A stretch of DNA of 64,000 nucleotides, from NCBI GenBank assembly GCA_937891465.1, contig CALAHF010000080.1, positions 62,001 through 126,000 of the forward strand. The letters run 5' to 3'. A program made the translations under genes and the position numbers. Numbering within the stretch: position 1 is the stretch's first letter; each line of letters opens with the position of its first letter. Shown here piece after piece: positions 45,080 to 54,059 of the stretch. The notes beneath the pieces were generated by a model. That model saw only the letters and a list, made by a program, of their open reading frames with translations, had not been told where the DNA came from and searched no databases. Source of the stretch: an uncultured Verrucomicrobiales bacterium. Lineage in GTDB: Bacteria; Verrucomicrobiota; Verrucomicrobiia; Verrucomicrobiales; DEV007.

Positions 45080-47581
45080 TCAATTGCGGGTCACGGTTTC
45101 GTTGAGGTTCAGCAAAGCGCGAGTGATTGCTGTCCAGCTCGCAAGGTCGATTGGATCAACTTCCATAGGCGTCGGGGCCATGCCGTTTTCTAAAAGTGAG
45201 GCGGCACTGTTGGGATTGTTTTCATAGTCAGCTCGCGTCGCTTTCAGTAGCGAGGTCATCACGGTTCGTTCTTCGGGGTCGGGAAGTCGCGAGAGCGCTT
45301 CGCGAAAGGCAAAGTTGAGCCGGGAATCGATCGAATCTCCACCTTCAGCCAATACGCGAATGGCAAAGACACGTGCAGCTTCGAGAAATGTCGGATCGTT
45401 TAGTAAAACGAGTGCGGCATTCGGTGTGTTCGAGCGCGGGCGTTGGGCAGTGCATTCTTCGCGGCTCGGCGCGTCCATCGCTTTCATCATGGGGTGAAGA
45501 AACATTCGCTGCCAATGAACGTAGACGCCGCGTCGCCATTGATCCTGATTTTTGTGCGCCTTGTATGTCCGCACAGGGAAGTTTAAATGTCGGAAATAGC
45601 CGATTGGTTGATAGGGTTTGGCGCTCGTGCCTCCTTGTTGATCTACCAATAGGCCGCTCACAGCCAGCGCATTGTCTCGAATGGCTTCGGCAGGAAGGCG
45701 GTATCTCGACTGGCGGGCCACGAGTTGATTGTGAGGGTCGCGTTCTTTCAGTTCCGGTGGTGTGATCGAAGACTGGCGATAGGCTCGGCTGGTGACGAGA
45801 AATCGCACCATTGCTTTCACATCCCAACCGCTTTCGTAAAAGTGAACGGCCAAATTATCGAGAAGTTCGGGGTTTTCTGGAGGGACACCCTGACCGCCAA
45901 AATCATCGAGCGATCGTGAAATTCCCGTTCCAAAAAACAAATACCAAAAGCGGTTCGCAAAGACTCGAGCCGTCATTTCGCCAACTCCGGTTTCCCCGTT
46001 CGTGAGCCATTCAGCCAGGTCCAAGCGAGTTGGAGTTCGTGAATCAACCGGAATCGATCCCAGAAAGCCCGGAACATCTGCGTTTACGATATCTCCGGTG
46101 TTATCTTGCCAATTTCCACGTGGTAAAACACGCATCTCGCGAGGTGGCTTAGCCGCGGTGATCATCGTTAAGCGTCCTTCTTTTTGAATCGCTTTCCGTT
46201 TTGAATGCAGTTGGGCCCATGCCTGTCGTTCTTCGGCCGGAGCAATGCTAGCGATTCGTCTATCGACCTCCGAAATCTTGTTCTGAATCGCTTTCTTGTT
46301 TCCTTTTCCGACTTTGGAAGAGGCGACCAGCTTTGCTTTTTCTACATCAAGTTTTTCGAGGCTCTTCTGCGTTGCTTTATCAAAAAGTGGTTCAATCTCA
46401 GCTTCGATCTTAGCCAGCTCAGCTTCCTGTTCGTCCGTCAAAAACAACATCTCCGGTTGGCGATTCGCGGGCAGTGTATTGCCGCTATAGCCGTCATCGT
46501 GAATGTCGGCGAAAAAGGCCGCCATCGCATAGTGGTCTTTGATTGTGTAAGGGTCGTATTTGTGATCGTGACACTGCGCACAGCCCACCGTGGCTCCCAT
46601 CCAGACCGCTGACACATTTCGCACTCGGTCGGCTGCGTAAATCGCGTTGTATTCCTTTTTCTGAATGCCGCCTTCATGAGAAGTTTGCAAAAGGCGGTTG
46701 TAACCGGAAGCGACTTTCTGCCATTTGCCGGAATTGGGTAATAGATCGCCTGCAATCTGTTCGATCGTGAATTGATCGAACGGCATGTTTTCATTGAAGG
46801 ACCGAATCACATAGTCGCGATACGGCGAGATGTTGTGATCTTGATCGCCGTGGTATCCGACGGTGTCCGCATAGCGAACGAGGTCGAGCCAATACATCGC
46901 CATGCGTTCGCCGAAATGGGGTGATGCCAATAAATCATCGACCACGGTGTCAAAATCCGTTTTGCCATCAACAAAAGCGTCCGCTTCTTCTGGTGTTGGA
47001 GGAAGGCCCGTGAGATCAAAGTGAAGCCGTCGAATCAACGTGACCGGATCCGCATCCAGCGAAGGTTGCAGGCTTTCAGATTCCAATCGGGAAAGCACAA
47101 AGCGATCAATCCAATTCACCGGCCACTTCTGATCGCCAACTTTTGGAATCGAATTCTTTTTCGGCTGAACGTAGGCCCATGGTTCAGAATATTCCGCACC
47201 TTCAACAATCCAGCGCGTTAGCAATTCGACCTCTTCCGATTTCAGAGTCTTATGCGATTTCTCAGGCGGCATCGGATCGTCTTCGTCCAAAATCCGAAGA
47301 ATGAGTTCGCTCTCCAGTGGTTTTCCCGCGACGATCGCCGCATAGCCGCCCAAATCGGCGAAGGCGTCTTTGGCATTATCCAGCCGCAGGTCAGCGCCGC
47401 GCTCATGTTCATCCGGCCCATGGCAAAAGAAGCATTTGTCGGAAAGGATCGGGCGGATATCCTGAGTGAAATCTAGCTTTGAATCTGCACCTTTACTTTC
47501 GAGGGAAAGCAACAGGATGGCAAAAATGCCAAAGAAAAATGAATGTCGGGGAAAAGTCTTCACGGGAATTGAACGGATCAC
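45080..47581 (-). CDS. PSD1 / DUF1549 / DUF1553 planctomycete-type cytochrome c protein
   Basis: 833 residues with GTG start and signal (SFFFGIFAILLLSLESKGAD). DIRPILSDKCFFCHGPDEHERG (about 41-62) is the PSCyt1 heme site CxxCH, then LRILDEDDPMPPEKSH. DUF1549 holds DRFVLSRLESESLQPS, LPPTPEEADAF, MYWLDLVRYADTVGYHGDQ and VGCAQCHDHKYDPY with a second CxxCH. DUF1553 holds RLDLAEWLTNGETGV, RVFANRFWYLFFGTGIS and LPAEAIRDNALAVSG. These proteins sit in the periplasm, probably in electron transfer linked to polysaccharide use. First gene of the DUF1501 operon. Confidence 0.94.
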   Translation of the reverse strand: MIRSIPVKTFPRHSFFFGIFAILLLSLESKGADSKLDFTQDIRPILSDKCFFCHGPDEHERGADLRLDNAKDAFADLGGYAAIVAGKPLESELILRILDEDDPMPPEKSHKTLKSEEVELLTRWIVEGAEYSEPWAYVQPKKNSIPKVGDQKWPVNWIDRFVLSRLESESLQPSLDADPVTLIRRLHFDLTGLPPTPEEADAFVDGKTDFDTVVDDLLASPHFGERMAMYWLDLVRYADTVGYHGDQDHNISPYRDYVIRSFNENMPFDQFTIEQIAGDLLPNSGKWQKVASGYNRLLQTSHEGGIQKKEYNAIYAADRVRNVSAVWMGATVGCAQCHDHKYDPYTIKDHYAMAAFFADIHDDGYSGNTLPANRQPEMLFLTDEQEAELAKIEAEIEPLFDKATQKSLEKLDVEKAKLVASSKVGKGNKKAIQNKISEVDRRIASIAPAEERQAWAQLHSKRKAIQKEGRLTMITAAKPPREMRVLPRGNWQDNTGDIVNADVPGFLGSIPVDSRTPTRLDLAEWLTNGETGVGEMTARVFANRFWYLFFGTGISRSLDDFGGQGVPPENPELLDNLAVHFYESGWDVKAMVRFLVTSRAYRQSSITPPELKERDPHNQLVARQSRYRLPAEAIRDNALAVSGLLVDQQGGTSAKPYQPIGYFRHLNFPVRTYKAHKNQDQWRRGVYVHWQRMFLHPMMKAMDAPSREECTAQRPRSNTPNAALVLLNDPTFLEAARVFAIRVLAEGGDSIDSRLNFAFREALSRLPDPEERTVMTSLLKATRADYENNPNSAASLLENGMAPTPMEVDPIDLASWTAITRALLNLNETVTRN

Positions 47582-47641
47582 TCAAACCAGGTTACGAGAT
47601 GGATCGAAGATGCTCAATGACCATGATTCGGTCATCTCCGC

Positions 47642-48571
47642 TTAGCTACCAAAAGCATACTTCCCATCTTTCACCGAGGTATTAGGCGGCAATTTCATCA
47701 TTTCGAAGTAGTCGTAGCCCTCTTTCAGATTTCCCCAAAACTCGAGCCATTTGCCTTTCTTTTTAAATTCCTGATTCATGCGCGAATCGGTCATCCGGAA
47801 CGGGAAAGCGTGAACTCGAAAGTATTTCTGCCCGTCTCCGAGAGCCGCAGCGACGAGGGTGTAAATTTCTTCCATCCGGATGTCGGTCATCGCGTAGCAC
47901 CCAGCGGAAACGCAATTTCCGTGAACCATCAAAAAGGTTCCCATTCGACCGTGATAAGTGTCGTATTCATTGGGAAACCCGAGATCAAAGGACAGGTGAA
48001 ACTGACTATTGGGATTCATCCGACTTGGCGGCACGTAATAGAATCCTTCCGGAGCCTGACGATCGCCTTCTTTCAATTTGGGGCCCGGTTTTCCAGAAAA
48101 AGCACAAATTTCGAACGTTTTGAAGAGTTCATACTCGGTTTTTCCATCCCCAAGCATCCACACTTCGAGTTCCGCTTCTTCTTTGAAAATCCGAACAAAT
48201 ACGGGGTCGCCCATTTTTAATCCGAGCGCCCTCAATTCAGGATTCAAAATCGGGGCGACGCGGGCAGCCGCAGTTTTTGCGCGGGCGCTGGTGGCTAATC
48301 CTTTGCCAACGAGAATAGCGGCAGGTGAATCGGAAGGGGCTGTCGAAAAGCTGGAGCGGGCGGCCGGGCTGCTGTCAGTAGAAAACCAATCGCGAACGGC
48401 AGCGAGAGTTTTCGATCCAATAGGGCTGGTTCTTCGAACAGACGCAGTTGCGTCGTGAGAGCTGGCCGAAACAGAGGTTCCGTTTTGCTGCATGTGGTCC
48501 TGAACGATCCACGGAAGGGATGCCGCGATCGCCAACACTACGATTCCAAAAAATGCCCGTATAACTTTCAT
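47642..48571 (-). CDS. L,D-transpeptidase (YafK-like) with repeat-encoded insert
   Basis: Murein cross-linking enzyme or lipoprotein-attaching transpeptidase, 309 residues. KVIRAFFGIVVLAIAASLPWIV is an N-terminal membrane segment. The catalytic domain (about 125-290) ends with MVHGNCVSAGCYAMTD, the HGxxxxxGC-type site with the active cysteine, as in YafK/ErfK proteins. Residues about 37-55 (SHDATASVRRTSPIGSKTL), in the low-complexity linker, are encoded by copy I of the 54-bp repeat, in frame and without stops. The linker tolerates it. Divergent from mtnP. Confidence 0.87.
   Translation of the reverse strand: MKVIRAFFGIVVLAIAASLPWIVQDHMQQNGTSVSASSHDATASVRRTSPIGSKTLAAVRDWFSTDSSPAARSSFSTAPSDSPAAILVGKGLATSARAKTAAARVAPILNPELRALGLKMGDPVFVRIFKEEAELEVWMLGDGKTEYELFKTFEICAFSGKPGPKLKEGDRQAPEGFYYVPPSRMNPNSQFHLSFDLGFPNEYDTYHGRMGTFLMVHGNCVSAGCYAMTDIRMEEIYTLVAAALGDGQKYFRVHAFPFRMTDSRMNQEFKKKGKWLEFWGNLKEGYDYFEMMKLPPNTSVKDGKYAFGS
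48409..48462 (+). repeat. Palindromic repeat copy I, inside a coding sequence
   Basis: TTTTCGATCCAATAGGG, CTGGTTCTTCGAACAGACG and CAGTTGCGTCGTGAGAGC align over 54 bases with copies G and H (about 9 differences from G over 49 bases). The gene is on the minus strand; the copy is in frame and adds 18 codons. This is direct evidence that the unit inserts in genes. Confidence 0.87.
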
Positions 48572-48717
48572 GCTCGAATTAGTTTAGAAAACTTAGTTAT
48601 AAATATATCATAATTTTTAAAAATTTTCATGGTTGAATTTGAACTTTATTTTCCGAAAGTGACGTTGGTTCCAAATATTACGTCCAATCACCCGTTAGAC
48701 TTTCACTTAGATCTTTT

Positions 48718-49599
48718 ATGTCGAATTCCTCACAAACTCCTGCCATTGGCGTCATTGGCGGCTCTGGCCTTTACGAAATTGATGGTTTTGAAAACACGGA
48801 GGAAATCCACATCGATACTCCGTTCGGAAAGCCTTCGGATGCCATTCTGGCGGGCGATTTCGCGGGACGGCGTGTTTACTTCCTGCCGCGTCACGGAAAA
48901 GGGCATCGTATATTGCCTAGTGAGCTGAATCACCGCGCGAATATCTGGGCGTTGCGATCTCTGAATGTTCGCTGGATCGTTGCGGTGACAGCTGTGGGAT
49001 CACTTCAGGAAGAATATGCGCCGCGCGATGTGGTGTTGCCGGATCAGTTTTTTGATCGCACCAGCCAGCGCAAGGACGCGACGTTTTTCGGCAATGGAAT
49101 CGTCGCCCACATTGGTTTTAGCGATCCCATTTCGGAGAATTTGCGGTGCCTTTTGTCCGATTCATCAAAGAATCTCGGGCTGAATGTTCATGATCGAGGA
49201 ACTTATGTGAACATGGACGGTCCGGCGTTTTCGACCCGGGCTGAAAGCGAAACCAACCGGAAGCTGGGTTTCGATGTTATTGGAATGACGAATTTACCGG
49301 AAGCAAAACTCGCCCGTGAAGCTGAGATCTCACTCGCGACCTTGGCGATGATTACCGATTACGATTGCTGGAAAGTCGAAGAAGATGCCGTGAATGCGCA
49401 TGCTGTAATCGAGCATGTCCATGCGAATGCTGAGAATGCGAAAAAAATTCTCGCTGATGTAATTCCGAAAATCCCAATAGACGCAGATTGGCCCGAGCAT
49501 TCGGCGCTGGATTCCGCTTTGGTAACGGACCGCTCGCTTTGGCCTGATGAGACGGTTCAGAACTTGAAACCGCTCATCGACCGTTTTGTCACAAAATAA
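48718..49599 (+). CDS. mtnP: S-methyl-5'-thioadenosine phosphorylase
   Basis: Splits methylthioadenosine with phosphate to adenine and methylthioribose phosphate in the methionine salvage pathway. 293 residues. IGVIGGSGLYEIDGFENTEE, FLPRHGKGHRILPSELNHRANIWALR, VTAVGSLQEEYAPRDVVLPDQFFDRT, GTYVNMDGPAFSTRAES and GMTNLPEAKLAREAEISLATLAMITDYDCW are all characteristic. The C-terminus has the extra helix usual in MTAP against PNP. No other methionine-salvage genes are adjacent. The 146-base divergent gap to the transpeptidase is AT-rich (48590-48640) and probably holds both promoters. Confidence 0.96.
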   Translation: MSNSSQTPAIGVIGGSGLYEIDGFENTEEIHIDTPFGKPSDAILAGDFAGRRVYFLPRHGKGHRILPSELNHRANIWALRSLNVRWIVAVTAVGSLQEEYAPRDVVLPDQFFDRTSQRKDATFFGNGIVAHIGFSDPISENLRCLLSDSSKNLGLNVHDRGTYVNMDGPAFSTRAESETNRKLGFDVIGMTNLPEAKLAREAEISLATLAMITDYDCWKVEEDAVNAHAVIEHVHANAENAKKILADVIPKIPIDADWPEHSALDSALVTDRSLWPDETVQNLKPLIDRFVTK

Positions 49600-49682
49600 T
49601 AAAATTTTATTTAGAAGTTGCGAATATTTTAAAATTTCATAACTTTCACTCTTCTGTATTTTCAATCCTTTCTCTATTTCTT

Positions 49683-50492
49683 TTGAAATTCTCACGCGCA
49701 TTTTTAATCACTGCGGGCGCTCTGTGCTCGTTATTGATGACCACCTCTTGTCAAACTTCGGCTGAGTCGAAACTGGCGAAGAGAGGAGAGGTTTTCATGT
49801 CGAAAGACAAACGTAATGCAGCAGGGGAGGGCGTTGGCCAGCCTGGCTGGAATCCCGGTTCTTCACTGCCGCGAGGCGGAGTTGGCCGGATGACATCGTA
49901 TTCAAAGGTCTCGACAACGATGCCGGTTGTCGCGATGACGTTTGACGATGGCCCGCACCCGACGAACACCCCGCGACTGCTCGACATGTTGAAGCAGCGT
50001 AATATCAAAGCGACGTTTTTTGTGGTCGGTTCAAACGCGCGTCGTTACCCATCGATCATGCGACGTATCGTGGCGGAAGGTCACGAAATCGGCAATCACA
50101 CCGTGAGTCACGGAAAAATGACTTCGATGTCGCAGTCGCAGATTCGAAGCGATTTGAACAACGCAAATCAAATCATCCGCACTGCTTGCGGAGTTACTCC
50201 GCGCACCGTTCGCCCTCCCTATGGAGCGATTACCAGCGTTCAGAAAACATGGATTAAAGCCGAATTCGGATTTCCATCAATCCTGTGGTCAGTTGATCCC
50301 GAAGACTGGAAAAAGCCTGGTTCTAGCGTGGTTGCGAGCCGCCTGATCAATGGAGCAAAGCCCGGCGGAATTCTTTTAGCGCACGATATTCACGCTCCAA
50401 CAATCGATGCGATGCCGCGTGCGTTGGACGGAATTAAGGCCAAAGGCTATCAATTTGTTACCGTGACCCAACTGATTGGGCTTGAGGGATAA
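49683..50492 (+). CDS. Polysaccharide deacetylase (NodB-type), lipoprotein
   Basis: 269 residues from TTG 49683; KFSRAFLITAGALCSLLMTTSC is a lipoprotein signal which a later ATG would remove. The NodB catalytic domain is clear: VAMTFDDGPHPTNTPRLLDML (metal and general-base aspartates), HEIGNHTVSHGKM (two metal histidines), RTVRPPYGAI and ILLAHDIHAP. Such enzymes remove acetyl groups from peptidoglycan or chitin-like polymers. Outer-membrane anchoring is inference. It lies between mtnP and the PQQ-propeller gene, same strand, probably independent of them. Confidence 0.9.
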   Translation: MKFSRAFLITAGALCSLLMTTSCQTSAESKLAKRGEVFMSKDKRNAAGEGVGQPGWNPGSSLPRGGVGRMTSYSKVSTTMPVVAMTFDDGPHPTNTPRLLDMLKQRNIKATFFVVGSNARRYPSIMRRIVAEGHEIGNHTVSHGKMTSMSQSQIRSDLNNANQIIRTACGVTPRTVRPPYGAITSVQKTWIKAEFGFPSILWSVDPEDWKKPGSSVVASRLINGAKPGGILLAHDIHAPTIDAMPRALDGIKAKGYQFVTVTQLIGLEG

Positions 50493-50567
50493 ATTGATAC
50501 AAAATCGCTCAATCACGCACTCGGTAATGGTTGCGGGTGACACAATTCCGCACTTGGTTGGTAAGCC

Positions 50568-51809
50568 ATGTCTGTCCGCCAATTTTTCACCGCTTGCTGT
50601 CTAATTTTTACAGTCGCTGCCTATTCGCAGGAATGGACTCGATTTCGAGGGCCAAATGGAAGTGGAACTGGAAAAGTCAGTGGGCTTCCTGCTGAATTCA
50701 CCCAAGCCCATTGCGAATGGCGGGTCGAAATAGAAGGAGCCGGACATTCGTCTCCCGTCTTGTGGGGCGATTTGATTTTCCTGACGACCGCAGAGGAGAC
50801 TACCCGGAAAGTTCTCGCAATTGATTGCAAGTCTGGCGAGAAAAAATGGGAGTTTGTGGACACGGTGGCAGAACATCACCACCACCGGTTTAATAATTTT
50901 GCTGCGGCGACCCCCACGTGTGATGCTGATGGCGTCTACGTAGTTTGGGTCACCGGAACACAAACCGTCGCTTTGGGTTTGAGTCATTCAGGTGAAAAAC
51001 TGTGGCAGCGTGAGTGGGATGGCTTCACTTCGGATCACGGACACGCCGCTTCTCCAATTCTGGTTCAGGGGCGCTTGGTGCTCCACACCGATTCGAAAGA
51101 TGAATATAAAAGCCAGGTCCGCGCGCTCGATCCCAAAACTGGCGAAACCCTGTGGGAAATGGAGCGCGTCACTCCGAAAACCGATGAGAAACATTTATCC
51201 GCCTATTCAACACCAACGGAAGTGATGGCAGGAGGTCGGCCGACGGTTGCTGTGGTGCAAACCAACGATGGTTGGAAAGGACTTGACCCTCTTAATGGTA
51301 GTGTTGCCTGGGCTTATCCGGGAGAATATACATTTCGTTCGGTGAGTTCCATTGTTGAATCAGACGGCATGGTCTTTGCGACATTTGGATCGGGTGGCGA
51401 TGGAAAGCAGAGCTCGGCGCTGAAGCCAGGCAAGACCGCGAAACCCAAAGTGATTTTCTCCCTTGGAAAGGGCGAGGGGCTCAGTTATGTCCCGACTCCG
51501 CTAATTCACGAAGGGCTACTTTATTTGTGGGGTGACGGCGGGATTCTGACGTGTCGTGATGCCTTGACGGGAGAAGAAATTTACAAAGAGCGGCTTAACG
51601 GAAACTTTTTCAGTTCGCCAGTCATTGCCGATGGAAAAATTTATTGCGCCAGTAAAGATGGCGAAATGGTTTCTGTCGCATTGGGAAAAAGCTTCGCCGT
51701 TTTGGGGCGGAGTAAGCTTGAGTCGGGAGTTAATGCGACTCCGGCGGTCGCGAACGGGCGACTTATCGTGCGAACCGACACTCACCTTTTCAGTCTTAAA
51801 GGAAAGTGA
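50568..51809 (+). CDS. PQQ-like beta-propeller protein, exported
   Basis: 413 residues with a signal (SVRQFFTACCLIFTVAAYS). WTRFRGPNGSGTGKVSGLP is the start of many PVC propeller proteins. Blades follow with the repeated WD-like motif (VLAIDCKSGEKKWEF, VRALDPKTGETLWEM, WKGLDPLNGSVAWAY, LTCRDALTGEEIYKER), as in quinoprotein dehydrogenases and BamB. I see no clear PQQ or metal-binding residues, so an enzyme or a structural propeller are equally possible. Its stop overlaps the GTG start of the Smr gene (GTGA). Confidence 0.85.
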   Translation: MSVRQFFTACCLIFTVAAYSQEWTRFRGPNGSGTGKVSGLPAEFTQAHCEWRVEIEGAGHSSPVLWGDLIFLTTAEETTRKVLAIDCKSGEKKWEFVDTVAEHHHHRFNNFAAATPTCDADGVYVVWVTGTQTVALGLSHSGEKLWQREWDGFTSDHGHAASPILVQGRLVLHTDSKDEYKSQVRALDPKTGETLWEMERVTPKTDEKHLSAYSTPTEVMAGGRPTVAVVQTNDGWKGLDPLNGSVAWAYPGEYTFRSVSSIVESDGMVFATFGSGGDGKQSSALKPGKTAKPKVIFSLGKGEGLSYVPTPLIHEGLLYLWGDGGILTCRDALTGEEIYKERLNGNFFSSPVIADGKIYCASKDGEMVSVALGKSFAVLGRSKLESGVNATPAVANGRLIVRTDTHLFSLKGK

Positions 51810-52093
51810 GCGATTCGGAAGAGCCCATCGAGCATCCCATCACGTCGGAGCTCGATCTTCACACGTTCCGGCCGAACGAAATCGGAGAGCTGTTACCTGA
51901 ATATTTCCACGAATGCCGCAAGCAGGGAATATTTGAAGTGCGCGTGATTCACGGCAAAGGAACCGGAGCTCTGTGTCGCGGAGTTATCGCTGTTTTAGAG
52001 AAGTCGGAGGATGTCATTTCATTTCGCGGCGGAGATGAAACCGAAGGCAGCTGGGGAGCAACGGTGGTGAAATTACGATCGAACAGCGTCTGA
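51806..52093 (+). CDS. Smr-domain endonuclease-like protein
   Basis: 95 residues with a GTG start overlapping the previous stop. SELDLHTFRPNEIGELLPEYF and VRVIHGKGTGALCRGVIAVLE are the Smr domain, with the HGKGxGxLR-like motif (here GTGALCRG), found in the C-terminus of MutS2 and in stand-alone nucleases. The domain here is complete with nothing else fused. A role in DNA or RNA cleavage is known for the family, not shown. Repeat copy J starts one base after the stop codon. Confidence 0.85.
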   Translation: MSDSEEPIEHPITSELDLHTFRPNEIGELLPEYFHECRKQGIFEVRVIHGKGTGALCRGVIAVLEKSEDVISFRGGDETEGSWGATVVKLRSNSV

Positions 52094-52094
52094 T

Positions 52095-52142
52095 ACGATC
52101 GAATAGGGTTGGTTCGTCGAACGTACCCTATTGGATCGTGGA
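52095..52142 (+). repeat. Palindromic repeat copy J
   Basis: ACGATCGAATAGGGT (52095-52109) and ACCCTATTGGATCGT (52125-52139) pair with one mismatch around TGGTTCGTCGAACGT, whose inner part GTTCG-T-CGAAC also pairs. It begins one base after the stop codon of the Smr gene and lies in the rpsB leader region. Confidence 0.87.
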
Positions 52143-52252
52143 AACTGGGATTTAGAACTAGGAAAATCAGGTCTGGGTTCGGTGATTTCACCCTTGATTT
52201 CTAAAATTTTCCGAGTTCATTGCGCGCCCGTCTCAGTCCGAACGAAACCAAC

Positions 52253-52294
52253 GGGAAATCGAGAGGCGGTTCTTTAAAAAATCGGCGATTTCCC
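52253..52294 (+). promoter_or_regulatory. Hairpin in rpsB 5' leader
   Basis: GGGAAATCG (52253-52261) and CGATTTCCC (52286-52294) pair exactly around a 24-base loop. The rpsB start is 45 bases later. Ribosomal proteins often bind such leader structures in autoregulation; this one is not known to me and there is no T-run typical of a terminator. Confidence 0.45.
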
Positions 52295-52339
52295 AACCCA
52301 ATACCGACAGTGCTGCTAAAAGTCTGTCACCAAAACAAT

Positions 52340-53014
52340 ATGTCTAACGAACTTCTTACCGAACTCGTCGAAGCCGGTGTCCACTTCGGTCACCAGTCAC
52401 CAAAGTGGAACCCTAAGATGAAGCCCTACATCATGGGCACCAAGCACAGCGTGCACCTCATCAACCTCGAGAAGACGGTTGATCAGATTGGCGAAGCTGG
52501 CTTTTTCATCAACGACCTCATCAGCAAGGGCAAGAAAGTCCTTTTCGTAGGCTGCAAGCGCCAGGCGCAGGATGCAGTTCGCGAGGCGGCTGAAGCAACC
52601 AAGCAGTATTATGTGAATCACCGTTGGCTCGGTGGAATGCTCACCAACCACAAGACGGTTCGTCAGTCGGTTGATCGCATGCAGTATTTGGAAAACCTCG
52701 AGAAATCTCCTGATTTCAAGAAAATGAGTAAGAAAGAGATTGCTTCTCTTAATCGGACGAAGAAGAAACTTTTTCTCCGTCTCAACGGAATCCGCGACAT
52801 GCAGGGTTATCCTGACGCGGTTGTTATTGTTGATACGGCTCGTGAATACAACGCAGTGAACGAAGCGCGCAAGCTGGGCATTCCAATTATTGGCCTCGTT
52901 GATTCAAATGCAGATCCGGACATCATCGATTACCCAATTGCTGCAAACGACGACGCGATTCGCTCGATTCGTGTCATTCTCAAGAAATTGATCCAGCCGG
53001 TTCTCGCTTCCTAA
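52340..53014 (+). CDS. rpsB: Ribosomal protein S2
   Basis: Small-subunit protein needed for S1 binding; 224 residues from ATG 52340, slightly short for the family (about 230-260). ELLTELVEAGVHFGHQSPKWNPKMKPYI is the canonical start. ITMGT-like and RWLGGMLTNHKTVRQS and DAVVIVDTAREYNAVNEARKLGIPIIGLVDSNADPDIIDYPI are the usual blocks. The frame upstream of ATG is open to 52220 but nonsense. tsf follows in the same direction after 128 bases, the usual order. Confidence 0.97.
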   Translation: MSNELLTELVEAGVHFGHQSPKWNPKMKPYIMGTKHSVHLINLEKTVDQIGEAGFFINDLISKGKKVLFVGCKRQAQDAVREAAEATKQYYVNHRWLGGMLTNHKTVRQSVDRMQYLENLEKSPDFKKMSKKEIASLNRTKKKLFLRLNGIRDMQGYPDAVVIVDTAREYNAVNEARKLGIPIIGLVDSNADPDIIDYPIAANDDAIRSIRVILKKLIQPVLAS

Positions 53015-53142
53015 TTTCAGGAACGTACCGAATTCTGGAGTGTGGCGTTTTTGATACCGGCAATCGCTTATGCGCGAACCGGTTCAAGACGCCATTCCCG
53101 CTTAAAATTTTCAAAATACTCTTTACTTAACCTACTAGAAAT

Positions 53143-54033
53143 ATGGCTGAAATTACTGTCGCCCTAATTAAACAGCTGCGTGATAAAACAAGCGCAGGAA
53201 TGATGGACTGCAAAGCCGCCCTCAAAGAAACTGATGGCGATCTTGAAGCAGCGGAAACCGCGCTTCGGAAGAAAAATCTGATGGATGCGGGCAAAAAAGC
53301 AGGTCGTGATGCCAAAGAAGGTGTCATCGCTTCTCGCGTTGCGGCGGACGGAAAGTTCGGCGTGATGATTGAAGTGAACTGCGAAACTGATTTCGTCGCG
53401 AAGAACGACAATTTCCGCGAGTTCGTTGAGCAGATTCTGGATCACGTTGAAAAGTCTCCTGAAGGAGCTGCTCTTGATGCCATCCTGGCCGAGAACTTCG
53501 TTGGTGATGAGTCACAGACGCTCGACCTTTTCGTGAAAGACAAGGCGGGCCAACTCGGCGAAAACATGGGTCTTACCCGTTGGGTAAAGCTGAGTGCTGC
53601 GGGCGAAGGTTCCGTTTCTACATACATCCACATGCAGGGCAAAGTGGGTGTTCTTATCGAAGTGGGTGCTGGTAAAGCAGACTCCGTCTCCAGTGAGAAA
53701 TTCCTCACGCTTGTTAAGGATCTCACGCTTCACATTGCCGCGGCCAGCCCGATCTGCATCACTCGTGAAGAGGTTCCTGAAAGCCTCATTGAGACGGAGA
53801 AAGATATTTTCCGTGATCAGATGAAGGACAAGCCAGCGGATAAGATCGAAATGATCATCAAGGGTAAGATGAACAAGTTTTATGGCACGCACGCGCTTCT
53901 TGAGCAGGCATTCGTTAAGGATGCTGATCAGACCATCAAAAAGCTGGTTGAGTCCGTAGGCAAAGACATCGGTGATGAGCTCTCAATCAATCGCTTCGAG
54001 CGATTTGCAGTTGGCGAAGAATTCGCGAGCTGA
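53143..54033 (+). CDS. tsf: Elongation factor Ts
   Basis: Guanine nucleotide exchange factor for EF-Tu; 296 residues. AEITVALIKQLRDKTSAGMMDCKAALKETDGDLEAAETALRKK is the UBA-like N-terminal domain. IEVNCETDFVAKNDNFREFV is the core signature (TDFVA). The coiled-coil and C-terminal region follow at normal length. It is the gene after rpsB, as in most bacteria. A good hairpin terminator follows 26 bases after the stop. The leader of 128 bases has no purine-rich ribosome site. Confidence 0.97.
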   Translation: MAEITVALIKQLRDKTSAGMMDCKAALKETDGDLEAAETALRKKNLMDAGKKAGRDAKEGVIASRVAADGKFGVMIEVNCETDFVAKNDNFREFVEQILDHVEKSPEGAALDAILAENFVGDESQTLDLFVKDKAGQLGENMGLTRWVKLSAAGEGSVSTYIHMQGKVGVLIEVGAGKADSVSSEKFLTLVKDLTLHIAAASPICITREEVPESLIETEKDIFRDQMKDKPADKIEMIIKGKMNKFYGTHALLEQAFVKDADQTIKKLVESVGKDIGDELSINRFERFAVGEEFAS

Positions 54034-54059
54034 TTTAGGCTTCGTCTAAAATCAATTCC

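Noticed and set aside
45345-45827. 160-codon frame inside the DUF1553 gene
   Set aside because: Same-strand overlapping frame, Arg/Ser-rich, without any recognisable domain.
52220-52339. N-terminal extension of ribosomal protein S2
   Set aside because: The extra 40 residues have no family likeness and the segment holds the leader hairpin; ATG 52340 gives the standard start.
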